From: Archangium sp.
Lineage (GTDB): Bacteria; Myxococcota; Myxococcia; Myxococcales; Myxococcaceae
Assembly (NCBI GenBank): GCA_016793585.1
Contig: JAEUJR010000060.1
Span: 1-8,453, forward strand
Direction: 5' to 3'
Length of the DNA: 8,453 nucleotides
Below the pieces are notes generated by a model. It searched no databases, had not been told where the DNA came from, and saw only the letters and a program-made list of their open reading frames with translations. This document shows, piece by piece, positions 1-5,866 of this stretch. A program made the translations under genes and the position numbers. Each line of letters begins with the position of its first letter. Within the stretch, counting starts at the first letter, position 1.

Positions 1-995
1 GCGGAGCGAAGGTTCAGAAGTGTGTCGAGCGTTCCTCCAGTTTCGAGAACAACGTTCACGGGCGAAGCAACGGTCAACTGCCAAATATCCTCACCCTTGC
101 CCGAAACCGAGCCACAGCTTGGGACAGGCGACTGACGGGTCGACGTGAGGGAGAGGGTGCCGCTCACGGTCGAGTTCAGTGCGAGGGTCCCTGCAACGGT
201 CAAACTGCACATGCCAGAGGAACCGCCAGCCGTACCACCGGCCGTCGAGCCGCCAGCCGTACCACCGGCCGTCGCGCCGCCAGCCGTACCACCAGCCGTC
301 GCGCCGCCAGCCGTACCACCGGCCGATGCGCCGCCAGCCGTACCACCGGCCGATGCGCCGCCAGCCGGCCCGCCACCCGTCGCAGTGCCACCGGCCGTCG
401 CAGTGCCACCGGCCGTCGCAGTGCCACCGGCCGTCGCAGTGCCACCGGCCGTCGCAGTGCCACCAGCCGTCGCAGTGCCACCAGCCGTCGCAGTGCCACC
501 AGCCGTCGCAGTGCCACCAGCCGTCGCAGTACCACCGGCCGTCGCAGTGCCACCAGCCGTCGCAGTACCACCGGCCGTCGCAGTGCCACCGGCCGTCGCC
601 GTGCCACCAGCATCACCACCGGCCGAACCACCAGCCGTCGCAGTGCCACCAGCCGTCGCCATGCCACCAGCATCACCACCAGCGGCCGAACCACCGGCCG
701 TCGCGGTGCCACCGGCCGTCGTACCGCCAGCCGTCGTTCCACCCGCCGTCATCCCGCCTGCAGTGCCACCAGCCGCCGAACCACCGGCCGCCGCGCCACC
801 TGCACGCCCACCTGCCGCCGCTCCACCCGCCGTGCCGCCGGCCGTGACGAACCCGCCACCCGTGCCGAAGCCACCGCCCGTGTTCGAGATGCCGCCGCCC
901 GTGCTGCCCGCGTCAGGCTTGTTGTTCGCGGGCCCACAGCCGATGGCGAACGCCATCGCCGCGCACGCGACGAGATACCGAGATGAACGAATCAT
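1..995 (-). CDS. Secreted lipoprotein with long TAGG-repeat spacer (3' end beyond window)
   Basis: The frame opens at ATG 995 and has no stop through position 3, so 331 codons are visible and the C-terminus lies outside. The N-terminus (MIRSSRYLVACAAMAFAIGC) has a basic start, a hydrophobic core and a lipobox-like AIGC with Cys20 as the likely lipidated residue, followed by a DAG stretch. Residues about 32-255 are almost only Gly, Ala, Thr and Ser (TAGG, GGSA and TATAGG units), probably a flexible spacer holding the C-terminal domain away from the membrane. The domain after it (positions about 1-215) contains a Cys pair and a VSGKGEDIWQLTV...ETGGTLDTLLNLR pattern that resembles PPC-type (pre-peptidase C-terminal) beta-sandwich domains of myxobacterial surface proteins. 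GGGGAG (1006-1011, minus strand) lies 10 bases before the ATG. The ligand or role is unknown. The gene is divergent from the rlmN-like gene. Confidence 0.85.
   Translation of the reverse strand, partial: MIRSSRYLVACAAMAFAIGCGPANNKPDAGSTGGGISNTGGGFGTGGGFVTAGGTAGGAAAGGRAGGAAAGGSAAGGTAGGMTAGGTTAGGTTAGGTATAGGSAAGGDAGGMATAGGTATAGGSAGGDAGGTATAGGTATAGGTATAGGTATAGGTATAGGTATAGGTATAGGTATAGGTATAGGTATAGGTATAGGTATAGGTATGGGPAGGASAGGTAGGASAGGTAGGATAGGTAGGATAGGTAGGSTAGGTAGGSSGMCSLTVAGTLALNSTVSGTLSLTSTRQSPVPSCGSVSGKGEDIWQLTVASPVNVVLETGGTLDTLLNLRS
382..597 (-). repeat. 12-copy 18-bp tandem repeat encoding TATAGG hexapeptides
   Basis: Twelve uninterrupted 18-bp units follow the plus-strand consensus gcagtRccaccRgccgtc, where R is G or A. 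Both variable positions are synonymous in the minus-strand gene, so every copy encodes the same hexapeptide. Units 1-4 are identical, units 5-8 are identical, and units 9-12 alternate. Gain or loss of a unit keeps the reading frame, so the spacer length could vary between strains. Confidence 0.95.
601..723 (-). repeat. Two-copy block duplication (60 and 63 bp) beside the 18-bp array
   Basis: Positions 601-660 and 661-723 both begin with (g/a)tgccaccagcatcacc and continue in parallel. They differ by a 3-bp (one Ala codon) insertion and a few synonymous G/A changes. In the minus-strand lipoprotein they encode GGSAGGDAGG-like segments between TATAGG units. Confidence 0.8.
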
Positions 996-1044
996 GTGTT
1001 GTCTGCTCCCCAGAGAGAAAATGCGACTGCTACAGGCCTGCGAG

Positions 1045-1074
1045 CGTCTAGGTCGATCGGGACTCGGGATTCAA
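1045..1074 (-). promoter_or_regulatory. Possible promoter of the minus-strand lipoprotein
   Basis: On the minus strand, TTGAAT (1074-1069) is followed after 18 bases by TAGACG (1050-1045). The first is a fair -35 and the second a weak -10 (3 of 6 matches). Transcription would begin near 1038, giving a leader of about 40 bases that contains GGGGAG. This is pattern matching only. Confidence 0.25.
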
Positions 1075-1160
1075 CCGCCATCACTGAAATAGGCGTCTCT
1101 CGCCGCTGACAGCTGGCACCCACTGTCGCCGCCTTCCGCCCCCGTGCTACGGCCGGCCGC

Positions 1161-2243
1161 GTGTCGTCCCCGCAGCTCAACCTCAAGAACCACGACTTCG
1201 ACGAGCTCTTCGCGCGCCTCACGGCGCAGGGCGCCACGCGCACGGCCGCCCTCAAACTCTTCGCGTCGGTGTTCGCACACCGCGCGCAGTCCATGGCTGA
1301 CGTGCGCAACGCCCGCCAGGTGCCGGCCGCGGTGCGCGACTGGGTGCAGGCGAACGGTACGCTCCCCAGCCTCGAGCTCGTGGAGCGCCGCCGCGCCGAC
1401 GACGGCTTCGTGAAGTACCTCGTCGCGTCTCCGCTGGGCGGCCGCATCGAGGCCGTGCGCATTCCCCTCTTCGACACCCACTACGTCGTCTGCATCTCGT
1501 CTCAAGTCGGCTGCGCGCTCGCCTGCGACTTCTGCATGACGGGCAAGATGGGCTTCTCGCGCAACCTCGAGACCTGGGAGATCGTCGACCAGGTGCTCCA
1601 CATCTTGAACGAGGCCGACCGCCCGGTGCGCGGCGTCGTCTTCATGGGCATGGGCGAGCCGCTGCTCAACTACGCCAACACCACGCGGGCCGCGCGCATT
1701 CTCTGCCACCCTGCCGGCTGCGCCATCTCGGGCCGCTCCATCACGTTCTCGACCGCGGGCTGGGTGCCGGGCATCAAGAAGTACATCGCCGACGACCTGC
1801 CCTACCGCCTCGCGTTCTCCATCACCTCGGCCATTCCCGAGAAGCGCCTCCAGGTGCTGCCCGTCGAGAACACGCACCCGCTCCCGACCCTCGTGGAGCA
1901 GATTCGCCAGTACTCCCTGGCCCGCAAGAACGAGCGCGTGATGCTCGCGTACGTCTGCATCGCCGGCTTCAACACCGGCCTCGAAGACGCCCTCGCGCTG
2001 AAAGAAGTCTTCGCCGGCATTCCCGTGAAGATCGACCTCATCGACGTGACCGACCCGACGGGAAAGTACCTGCCGCCCGACGAGGCCGAGCTCAAACGCT
2101 TCCGCGACCACCTGCAGGTGCTCGAGTCACCCATCGCCCGGCGCTACTCCGGCGGCAAAGACATCGGCGCGGCGTGTGGAACGCTCGAGGCCTCGCAGCG
2201 CGGAGGAACGCTGCTGCAGCCGCACCTCGCCGAAAACAGGTGA
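1161..2243 (+). CDS. RlmN/Cfr-family radical SAM rRNA methyltransferase, divergent
   Basis: 360 aa, close to the usual RlmN length. Family members use S-adenosylmethionine and a 4Fe-4S cluster to methylate C2 of an adenine (A2503 of 23S rRNA for RlmN, in some cases also tRNA). Visible signatures are the cluster motif CxxxCxxC at Cys118, Cys122 and Cys125, GMGEP at 163-167, and both family cysteines: Cys111 in VCISSQVGC (equivalent to E. coli Cys118) and Cys339 in DIGAACG (equivalent to the methyl-carrying Cys355). Other parts differ: the usual SLHA is SITS (220-223), EYV is AYV (263-265) and the IPxNP stretch is IDVTDP. It may therefore be a paralog with another RNA target, so I give no symbol. 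The start is GTG 1161, with no Shine-Dalgarno sequence before it. It is the first gene of the plus-strand series. Confidence 0.9.
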   Translation: MSSPQLNLKNHDFDELFARLTAQGATRTAALKLFASVFAHRAQSMADVRNARQVPAAVRDWVQANGTLPSLELVERRRADDGFVKYLVASPLGGRIEAVRIPLFDTHYVVCISSQVGCALACDFCMTGKMGFSRNLETWEIVDQVLHILNEADRPVRGVVFMGMGEPLLNYANTTRAARILCHPAGCAISGRSITFSTAGWVPGIKKYIADDLPYRLAFSITSAIPEKRLQVLPVENTHPLPTLVEQIRQYSLARKNERVMLAYVCIAGFNTGLEDALALKEVFAGIPVKIDLIDVTDPTGKYLPPDEAELKRFRDHLQVLESPIARRYSGGKDIGAACGTLEASQRGGTLLQPHLAENR

Positions 2244-2245
2244 AC

Positions 2246-2274
2246 GCGCGGCGACTCGTCGCTAGTCGTCGCGC
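2246..2274 (+). promoter_or_regulatory. 10-bp hairpin ending one base before the next start codon
   Basis: The arms gcgcggcgac (2246-2255) and gtcgtcgcgc (2265-2274) pair over 10 positions with one G-U wobble, around a 9-base loop. The hairpin begins just after the rlmN-like stop codon and ends immediately before ATG 2275, so it occupies the place of the ribosome-binding site. No T-tract follows. It could limit translation of the next gene, protect the 3' end of the rlmN-like message, or weakly terminate. Confidence 0.6.
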
Positions 2275-2694
2275 ATGCTCCACGCCCACTCTGCGCTGCG
2301 CTACCTCGTGCTCGGCCTCGGCCTCGCGTGCCTCGTCTTCTTCACGCTCGGCCTGACCCAGAAGCGCCCGTACTCGAAGACGTCGCAGACCTTCGTCACC
2401 ATCTTCGCGGGGCTCACCCACCTGCAGGCCACGCTGGGCCTCGTGATGGTGGCCACCGGCTTCTTCTACTCGCGCCTCATCGGCCACATCGTGATGATGC
2501 TCGCCGCCGCCGTCACGCTGCAGGTGCTGTTGATCAGAAACCGCAAGTCGGCCACGCCCGGCTACAAGCTGCCGCTCATCGGCATCGTGGTGGCCCTCGT
2601 GTTGATGACGGGCGGCACGTTTGCCATCGGCCGCCACCCGTTCCAGGCGACGGTGTTCGGCGGCACGACCGCACCCACGCCTGCCACGCCCTGA
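2275..2694 (+). CDS. Small four-helix integral membrane protein
   Basis: 139 aa with four hydrophobic segments at about 8-26, 40-62, 68-88 and 98-118, joined by short polar loops, and a Thr/Pro-rich tail. The N-terminal LHAHSALRYLVL, the THLQATLGL motif in helix 2 and the His near the start of helix 3 (His71) resemble a family of short membrane proteins, common in Bacteroidota and sometimes labelled cytochrome b-like. Heme binding is not shown: His3, His5, His49, His71 and His121 would be candidate ligands. The start is well fixed, because an in-frame TAG at 2263-2265 lies just upstream and ATG 2275 is the only start codon before the family-like N-terminus. There is no Shine-Dalgarno sequence, and a hairpin abuts the start. 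The stop codon touches the next gene, which suggests translational coupling. Confidence 0.75.
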   Translation: MLHAHSALRYLVLGLGLACLVFFTLGLTQKRPYSKTSQTFVTIFAGLTHLQATLGLVMVATGFFYSRLIGHIVMMLAAAVTLQVLLIRNRKSATPGYKLPLIGIVVALVLMTGGTFAIGRHPFQATVFGGTTAPTPATP

Positions 2695-2697
2695 GTG

Positions 2698-3228
2698 ATG
2701 CAGACGCTCTCGACCGCGGCCGAGCTCGCGGCGCACCTGAAGGCCGACGCTGGTCGCGCCATCGTGAGAGGAACGCTCGAGCGCGTCTCGATGGGCAAAG
2801 GGCGCAAGGCGTGGCTGGGCACGGGCGTCGTCACCGATGACGCAGAGGTGGTGTGGGTCAGCTACGGCGCTGTGCCCGAGGGCTGGGAGCCGCTGCTCGG
2901 CTGCTTCGTTCGCGTCGAGGGTGTGCTCGCGATGACGAAGTCGACGACCGAGCAGTCGCTCATCGCCCCGCACCTGTTGTCCTTCGGCGCTCCCACCGAA
3001 GAGAAGCGCCCGCTCGCCGCTCTGGAGGGAAGGACGGTTCGGCTCTCGGGTCTCGCTCGCGACACTCCCTCGGGGCGAGTTCTCGTGGTCGAGCAGCACG
3101 ACCTCTTCATCGGCGGGGAACCCTGGCGCGAGGCGTTGGCGGGTACCCGCGTCTCGCTGGGAGGCACGCTGCGACGTCAGGTGAACGGTTGGTCGCTCGA
3201 CGACGTCACCGACGCCACCGCCTGCTGA
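2698..3228 (+). CDS. Unknown protein, first of a tandem paralog pair (paralog A)
   Basis: 176 aa from ATG 2698; a GTG at 2695 directly before it is also possible and would adjoin the upstream TGA. I do not recognise the family. The sequence is rich in short beta-strand patterns and has no signal peptide or membrane segment, so it is probably cytoplasmic. It matches the next gene along its length: GTLERVS (25-31), VVW.SYGA.P.G.EPLLG (51-68), FVRVEG (70-75), QSLIAPHL (86-93) and RVSLGGTL (151-158). The half from about 25 to 78 and the half from about 113 to 160 look alike, each ending in V.V.G.L or V.LGG.L, so the protein may consist of two small OB-like beta modules. The fold and function are inference. 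The TGA-GTG-ATG junction suggests coupling to the membrane protein gene. Confidence 0.8.
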   Translation: MQTLSTAAELAAHLKADAGRAIVRGTLERVSMGKGRKAWLGTGVVTDDAEVVWVSYGAVPEGWEPLLGCFVRVEGVLAMTKSTTEQSLIAPHLLSFGAPTEEKRPLAALEGRTVRLSGLARDTPSGRVLVVEQHDLFIGGEPWREALAGTRVSLGGTLRRQVNGWSLDDVTDATAC

Positions 3229-3246
3229 GGGAGTAAGAAGCCGTTC

Positions 3247-3876
3247 ATGCTCACGCTGCTCGTCGCCGCGGTGCTGAACGGAGAACCACCCATGCTCACC
3301 ACGGGCCCGGCGGTCGAGGCGCAGCTGAAGACGGGGCCAGCGACGTGCTCGATCAGCGGCACCGTCGAGCGCGTGTCGCTGGGCAGAAAAGGAGCCATCG
3401 GCACGGCGCTGGTGCTCGATGACGGCACGGTCGTGTGGCTCACGTACGACGCTCCACCCGCGGGCTTCGAGCCGCTGCTCGGAAAGTTCGTGCGCGTCGA
3501 CGGCACCCTGCAAAGCCAGTCAGCCGCGTCTCCGCAGTCATTGATGGCCCCTCACCTCGCCTCACCGGGAAAACCCGTCGAGGTGAAGCGAGACCTGTCG
3601 TCGCTGATTGAACAGCCGGTGCGACTCGTGGGCACGGCCGAGAACGCGAAGGGCGGCGCGGTGGTGCTGGTCGACGGCACGCCCGTCTACGTCGCGAAGA
3701 GAGCTTCGTGGCCCGAGCCCCTGCGAAAGAAGCGCATCAGCCTCGGTGGGAAGCTCACGCGCGGCCAGTACCTGCCGCAGGCGACGGTGAACGCGAAGGG
3801 TGAGATCTCGCAGGGCACGACCGGCGCGAGCACCGACTACGTGTTGCGCGACGCGACCGAGCCGACGGCGTTCTGA
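3247..3876 (+). CDS. Unknown protein, second of the tandem paralog pair (paralog B), possibly exported
   Basis: 209 aa from ATG 3247. It aligns with paralog A at GTVERVSLG (38-46), VVWLTYDAPPAGFEPLLGKFVRV (62-84), QSLMAPHL (97-104) and RISLGGKL (163-170), and is longer at the C-terminus (about 175-200). Like A, it seems to hold two similar beta-rich halves. The first 15 residues (MLTLLVAAVLNGEPP) are hydrophobic and could be a very short signal peptide without a basic start, which A lacks. An alternative start is ATG 3292, with GGAG at 3280-3283 eight bases before it, and it matches the start of A. The codons between 3247 and 3291 have coding-like G/C third positions, which favours the longer form. 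It lies 18 bases after paralog A. Function unknown. Confidence 0.8.
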   Translation: MLTLLVAAVLNGEPPMLTTGPAVEAQLKTGPATCSISGTVERVSLGRKGAIGTALVLDDGTVVWLTYDAPPAGFEPLLGKFVRVDGTLQSQSAASPQSLMAPHLASPGKPVEVKRDLSSLIEQPVRLVGTAENAKGGAVVLVDGTPVYVAKRASWPEPLRKKRISLGGKLTRGQYLPQATVNAKGEISQGTTGASTDYVLRDATEPTAF

Positions 3877-3978
3877 CCATGCGACAGACGGTCATCAACA
3901 CCTGGGGCACGCACTCCCGAAGACTTCCATGAAGACTGCGCGAACCGAAGAGGCTGGTGCTCCGATGAACTCCACATC

Positions 3979-5058
3979 ATGGCGGGAGCGATGATCTCCA
4001 CACTGCTGATGGTGCTCGCCTCGGCGCCGCTCGAGGTGCGCGTGCTCGAGCGCGAGAAGCCGGTGACGCTGACCGTGACGGCCGAGCGGGCCCGCTGTGA
4101 TGGAGACGCGCTCACCGGCTCGCTCGAACTCTCGGTGGCGGTGACGAACGTGGCCGTGAAGGGGCGTGCCAAGCCGTGTGCAGTCGTGCGCTTCGAGGGC
4201 GTGTCGACGGTGACGAACGGAGCGCTGACGCGTCGCTACCCAGGTGTGCTCTCGGTGACCGTCGAGAGCGGTGTGCTGCGGTTGATCAACACCGTCGACG
4301 TCGAGGCGTACCTGCCATCGGTGGTGAACGCCGAAGCGTCGGGGAGTCCACCGGCAGCGCTCGAGGCCCAGGCCATCGTCTCGCGCACGTTCGCGTTGAG
4401 CGGCCGCCAGCGGCACGAACGTGCGGGGTATCACCTGTGCGACCTCACGCACTGCCAGTGGTACCGCGGACTCGAGAGCGACGTGAAGGCGGCCGAGGCA
4501 GCGGTGGGGAAGACGAAGGGTCAGGTGCTGCTCGTCGGCGGCATCGCGCTGAAGCCGGCGTTCTTCCACTCTTCGTGTGGTGGGCGCACGAGCGCGGCGC
4601 AAGACGTCTTTCACGAGGTGGGGGCAGGGCCTGGCGTCGACGACACCATGAAAGACAGTGCTGCGTGCCGCGAGGCTCCCGAGTTCGAGTGGAGCTGGCA
4701 GGCCGATCGCGTCGAGCTCGCGAAGGCGCTGGGCGTGAAGCCCGAAGGTGACGCGTTCGTGCCGCTCTCTCGTGACAAGGCGGGCCGCGTGCTCGAGGTG
4801 ACGACGTTCGGCAAACGAATGGATGGTGGCGAGTTCTCGTCGCGCATCGGCCGCGCCTTCGGGTGGCAGGCGCTGAAGAGCCTCAAGGTGACGGCCGAAG
4901 AGGTCGAGAGCACCATCACGTTCCGAGGGAAGGGCCTCGGCCACGGCGTCGGGCTCTGTCAGTACGGCGCACGAGCGCTCGCGGCAAAGGGCTGGGACTC
5001 GAAGAAGCTGCTGCTGCGGTACTTCCCCGATTGTCAGGTTCGGCAGGCCGAGGAGTGA
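3979..5058 (+). CDS. SpoIID/LytB-domain exported protein, putative lytic transglycosylase
   Basis: 359 aa. SpoIID-type enzymes cleave glycan strands of peptidoglycan, preferring strands stripped of stem peptides by an amidase. Family landmarks in order are: a short signal-like N-terminus (hydrophobic to about residue 16, cleavage possible after ASA); YLPSVVNAEA at 111-120, with Glu119 at the catalytic position; ALEAQAIVSRTFAL (127-140); CDLTHCQWYRG (154-164), a Cys pair linked to metal binding in some relatives; HSSCGGRTSAAQDVF (197-211); and GLGHGVGLCQYGARALAAKGW (319-339). All key family segments are present, so an active enzyme is plausible. ATG 3979 and ATG 3991 are both possible starts and neither has a well-spaced Shine-Dalgarno sequence. 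About 100 bases without a gene precede it, so it may start its own transcript. The next gene follows after four bases. Confidence 0.9.
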   Translation: MAGAMISTLLMVLASAPLEVRVLEREKPVTLTVTAERARCDGDALTGSLELSVAVTNVAVKGRAKPCAVVRFEGVSTVTNGALTRRYPGVLSVTVESGVLRLINTVDVEAYLPSVVNAEASGSPPAALEAQAIVSRTFALSGRQRHERAGYHLCDLTHCQWYRGLESDVKAAEAAVGKTKGQVLLVGGIALKPAFFHSSCGGRTSAAQDVFHEVGAGPGVDDTMKDSAACREAPEFEWSWQADRVELAKALGVKPEGDAFVPLSRDKAGRVLEVTTFGKRMDGGEFSSRIGRAFGWQALKSLKVTAEEVESTITFRGKGLGHGVGLCQYGARALAAKGWDSKKLLLRYFPDCQVRQAEE

Positions 5059-5062
5059 CGAC

Positions 5063-5788
5063 GTGAGGCGAGTGGCGTTGATCATCGGGTGCTGGTTCGT
5101 CGCGTGTGGCAGCTCGACCGTGACGTTCTCGGATGCAGGTGTGACTGCGGGTGGCTCCGCGCGCGCAGGTGGCTCGGCGTCGGCCGGTGGTTCAGCTGGC
5201 GGCTCGGCGGGTGGCTCAGTCGCCGCCGGCGGATCAGCGACCGCAGGAGGACGAGCCTCGGCGGGTGGGTCTGCGACTGCAGGTGGAGTGGCCTCCGCCG
5301 GTGGATCAGCGACTGGCGGCGGATCGGCTGGCGGCACGACGGTTCAGGACGGCGGCGTGGTCGCGTTGAACGGTGCCGACCTCTGCGGTGCCTCTGCTCC
5401 CGACGTGACGGCCGGAGGCTCGTTCCTCGGCAGCACGTTCATGGCGACCGACGACTACAGTGTGGCGGGCACTGGCTGTCCTTCGGGGGGCAACGCGTCG
5501 GGGCGTGAGGTGGCGTACCTCGTCTCGCCTGCGGTGACGCGAACGTACCGCGTGGTGGTGACGCCGCTCGACCACGTGCTGGCCGACGGTGGCGTGATTC
5601 GGTTCGACCCGATGCTCTACGTGCAGGTCGCCTGCGGCGCCGGAGCCTGTCTCGCCGGAACGATTCTCAACGGCGTCGGTGAGCCGGAAGACGTGACGTT
5701 CACGGTGATGGCAGGGCAGACGGCGTACATCGTCGTCGATGGAGAGCTCGCTTCACGCGGAGACTTCCAGCTCGACGTCAGCTTCTGA
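5063..5788 (+). CDS. Lipoprotein with Gly/Ser/Ala-rich spacer and PPC-like domain
   Basis: 241 aa from GTG 5063, with AGGAG at 5051-5055 seven bases upstream, inside the end of the SpoIID-type gene. The N-terminus MRRVALIIGCWFVAC has a lipobox-like FVAC with Cys15 as the likely lipidation site, followed by a DAG stretch. Residues about 29-92 form a GGSA/AGG repeat spacer. The rest contains DYSVAGTGCPSGG, SGREVAYLVSP, TYRVVVTPLD, FDPMLYV, a CGAGAC Cys pair, VTFTVMAGQTAYIVVDG and a final GDFQLDVSF, a pattern typical of PPC-like beta-sandwich domains. It probably sits in the outer envelope. It shares its layout with the minus-strand lipoprotein at the left edge. Close spacing suggests co-expression with the SpoIID-type protein, possibly as a partner at the wall. 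The ligand is unknown. Confidence 0.85.
   Translation: MRRVALIIGCWFVACGSSTVTFSDAGVTAGGSARAGGSASAGGSAGGSAGGSVAAGGSATAGGRASAGGSATAGGVASAGGSATGGGSAGGTTVQDGGVVALNGADLCGASAPDVTAGGSFLGSTFMATDDYSVAGTGCPSGGNASGREVAYLVSPAVTRTYRVVVTPLDHVLADGGVIRFDPMLYVQVACGAGACLAGTILNGVGEPEDVTFTVMAGQTAYIVVDGELASRGDFQLDVSF
5144..5338 (+). repeat. Degenerate Gly/Ser/Ala spacer repeat
   Basis: About 65 codons of AGGSA, GGSAG and SAGG units inside the lipoprotein gene. Unlike the 18-bp array at 382-597, wobble bases differ freely between units (ggc, ggt, gga and ggg all occur), so this array looks older and not recently expanded. Confidence 0.8.
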
Positions 5789-5828
5789 GGGCTGTGCTCT
5801 TCGAGAGACACCACGCCGTGATGTTTGC

Positions 5829-5857
5829 TTGGGACGCGCGTGGTGCACCCGTACAGT
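5829..5857 (+). promoter_or_regulatory. Candidate sigma-70-type promoter of the pseudokinase gene
   Basis: TTGGGA (5829-5834) and TACAGT (5852-5857) are separated by exactly 17 bases and match the -35 and -10 consensus at 4 of 6 positions each. Transcription would begin at about 5864-5867, at or next to GTG 5867, giving a leaderless or nearly leaderless mRNA. No Shine-Dalgarno sequence lies before that GTG, which fits. Confidence 0.5.
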
Positions 5858-5866
5858 CCTGCCCCC

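Noticed and set aside
382..597. CRISPR-like array
   Set aside because: The 18-bp units are directly tandem without spacers and encode an in-frame hexapeptide.
145..1092. Plus-strand 315-codon Pro/Ala/Val repeat ORF, and other ORFs in the same stretch on both strands (179-847, 200-742)
   Set aside because: They are other-frame shadows of the minus-strand lipoprotein repeats, with no Shine-Dalgarno sequence, signal peptide or domain.
1106..1153. CTGACA (1106-1111) and TACGGC (1148-1153) as a promoter for the rlmN-like gene
   Set aside because: They are 36 bases apart, too far to act as a pair, and neither has a partner at 16-18 bases.
1071..3513. Long minus-strand ORFs (1071-2111 and 2092-3513)
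   Set aside because: They lie opposite the well-supported rlmN-like, membrane-protein and paralog genes, and read as Arg/His/Glu-rich low-complexity protein, typical of antisense frames in GC-rich DNA.
3874..3894. Inverted repeat TGACC...GGTCA at the end of paralog B as a terminator
   Set aside because: It has only five pairs, an 11-base loop and no T-tract. The rest of the gap to 3979 shows no clear promoter either.
3895..5337. 480-codon minus-strand ORF with PPADPPPVADPPAE start
   Set aside because: It is antisense to the SpoIID-type gene, and its Pro-rich start is the complement of the Gly-rich lipoprotein spacer.
5797..5812. Small hairpin CTCT-TCG-AGAG after the second lipoprotein
   Set aside because: A four-base stem without a T-tract is expected by chance in this composition.
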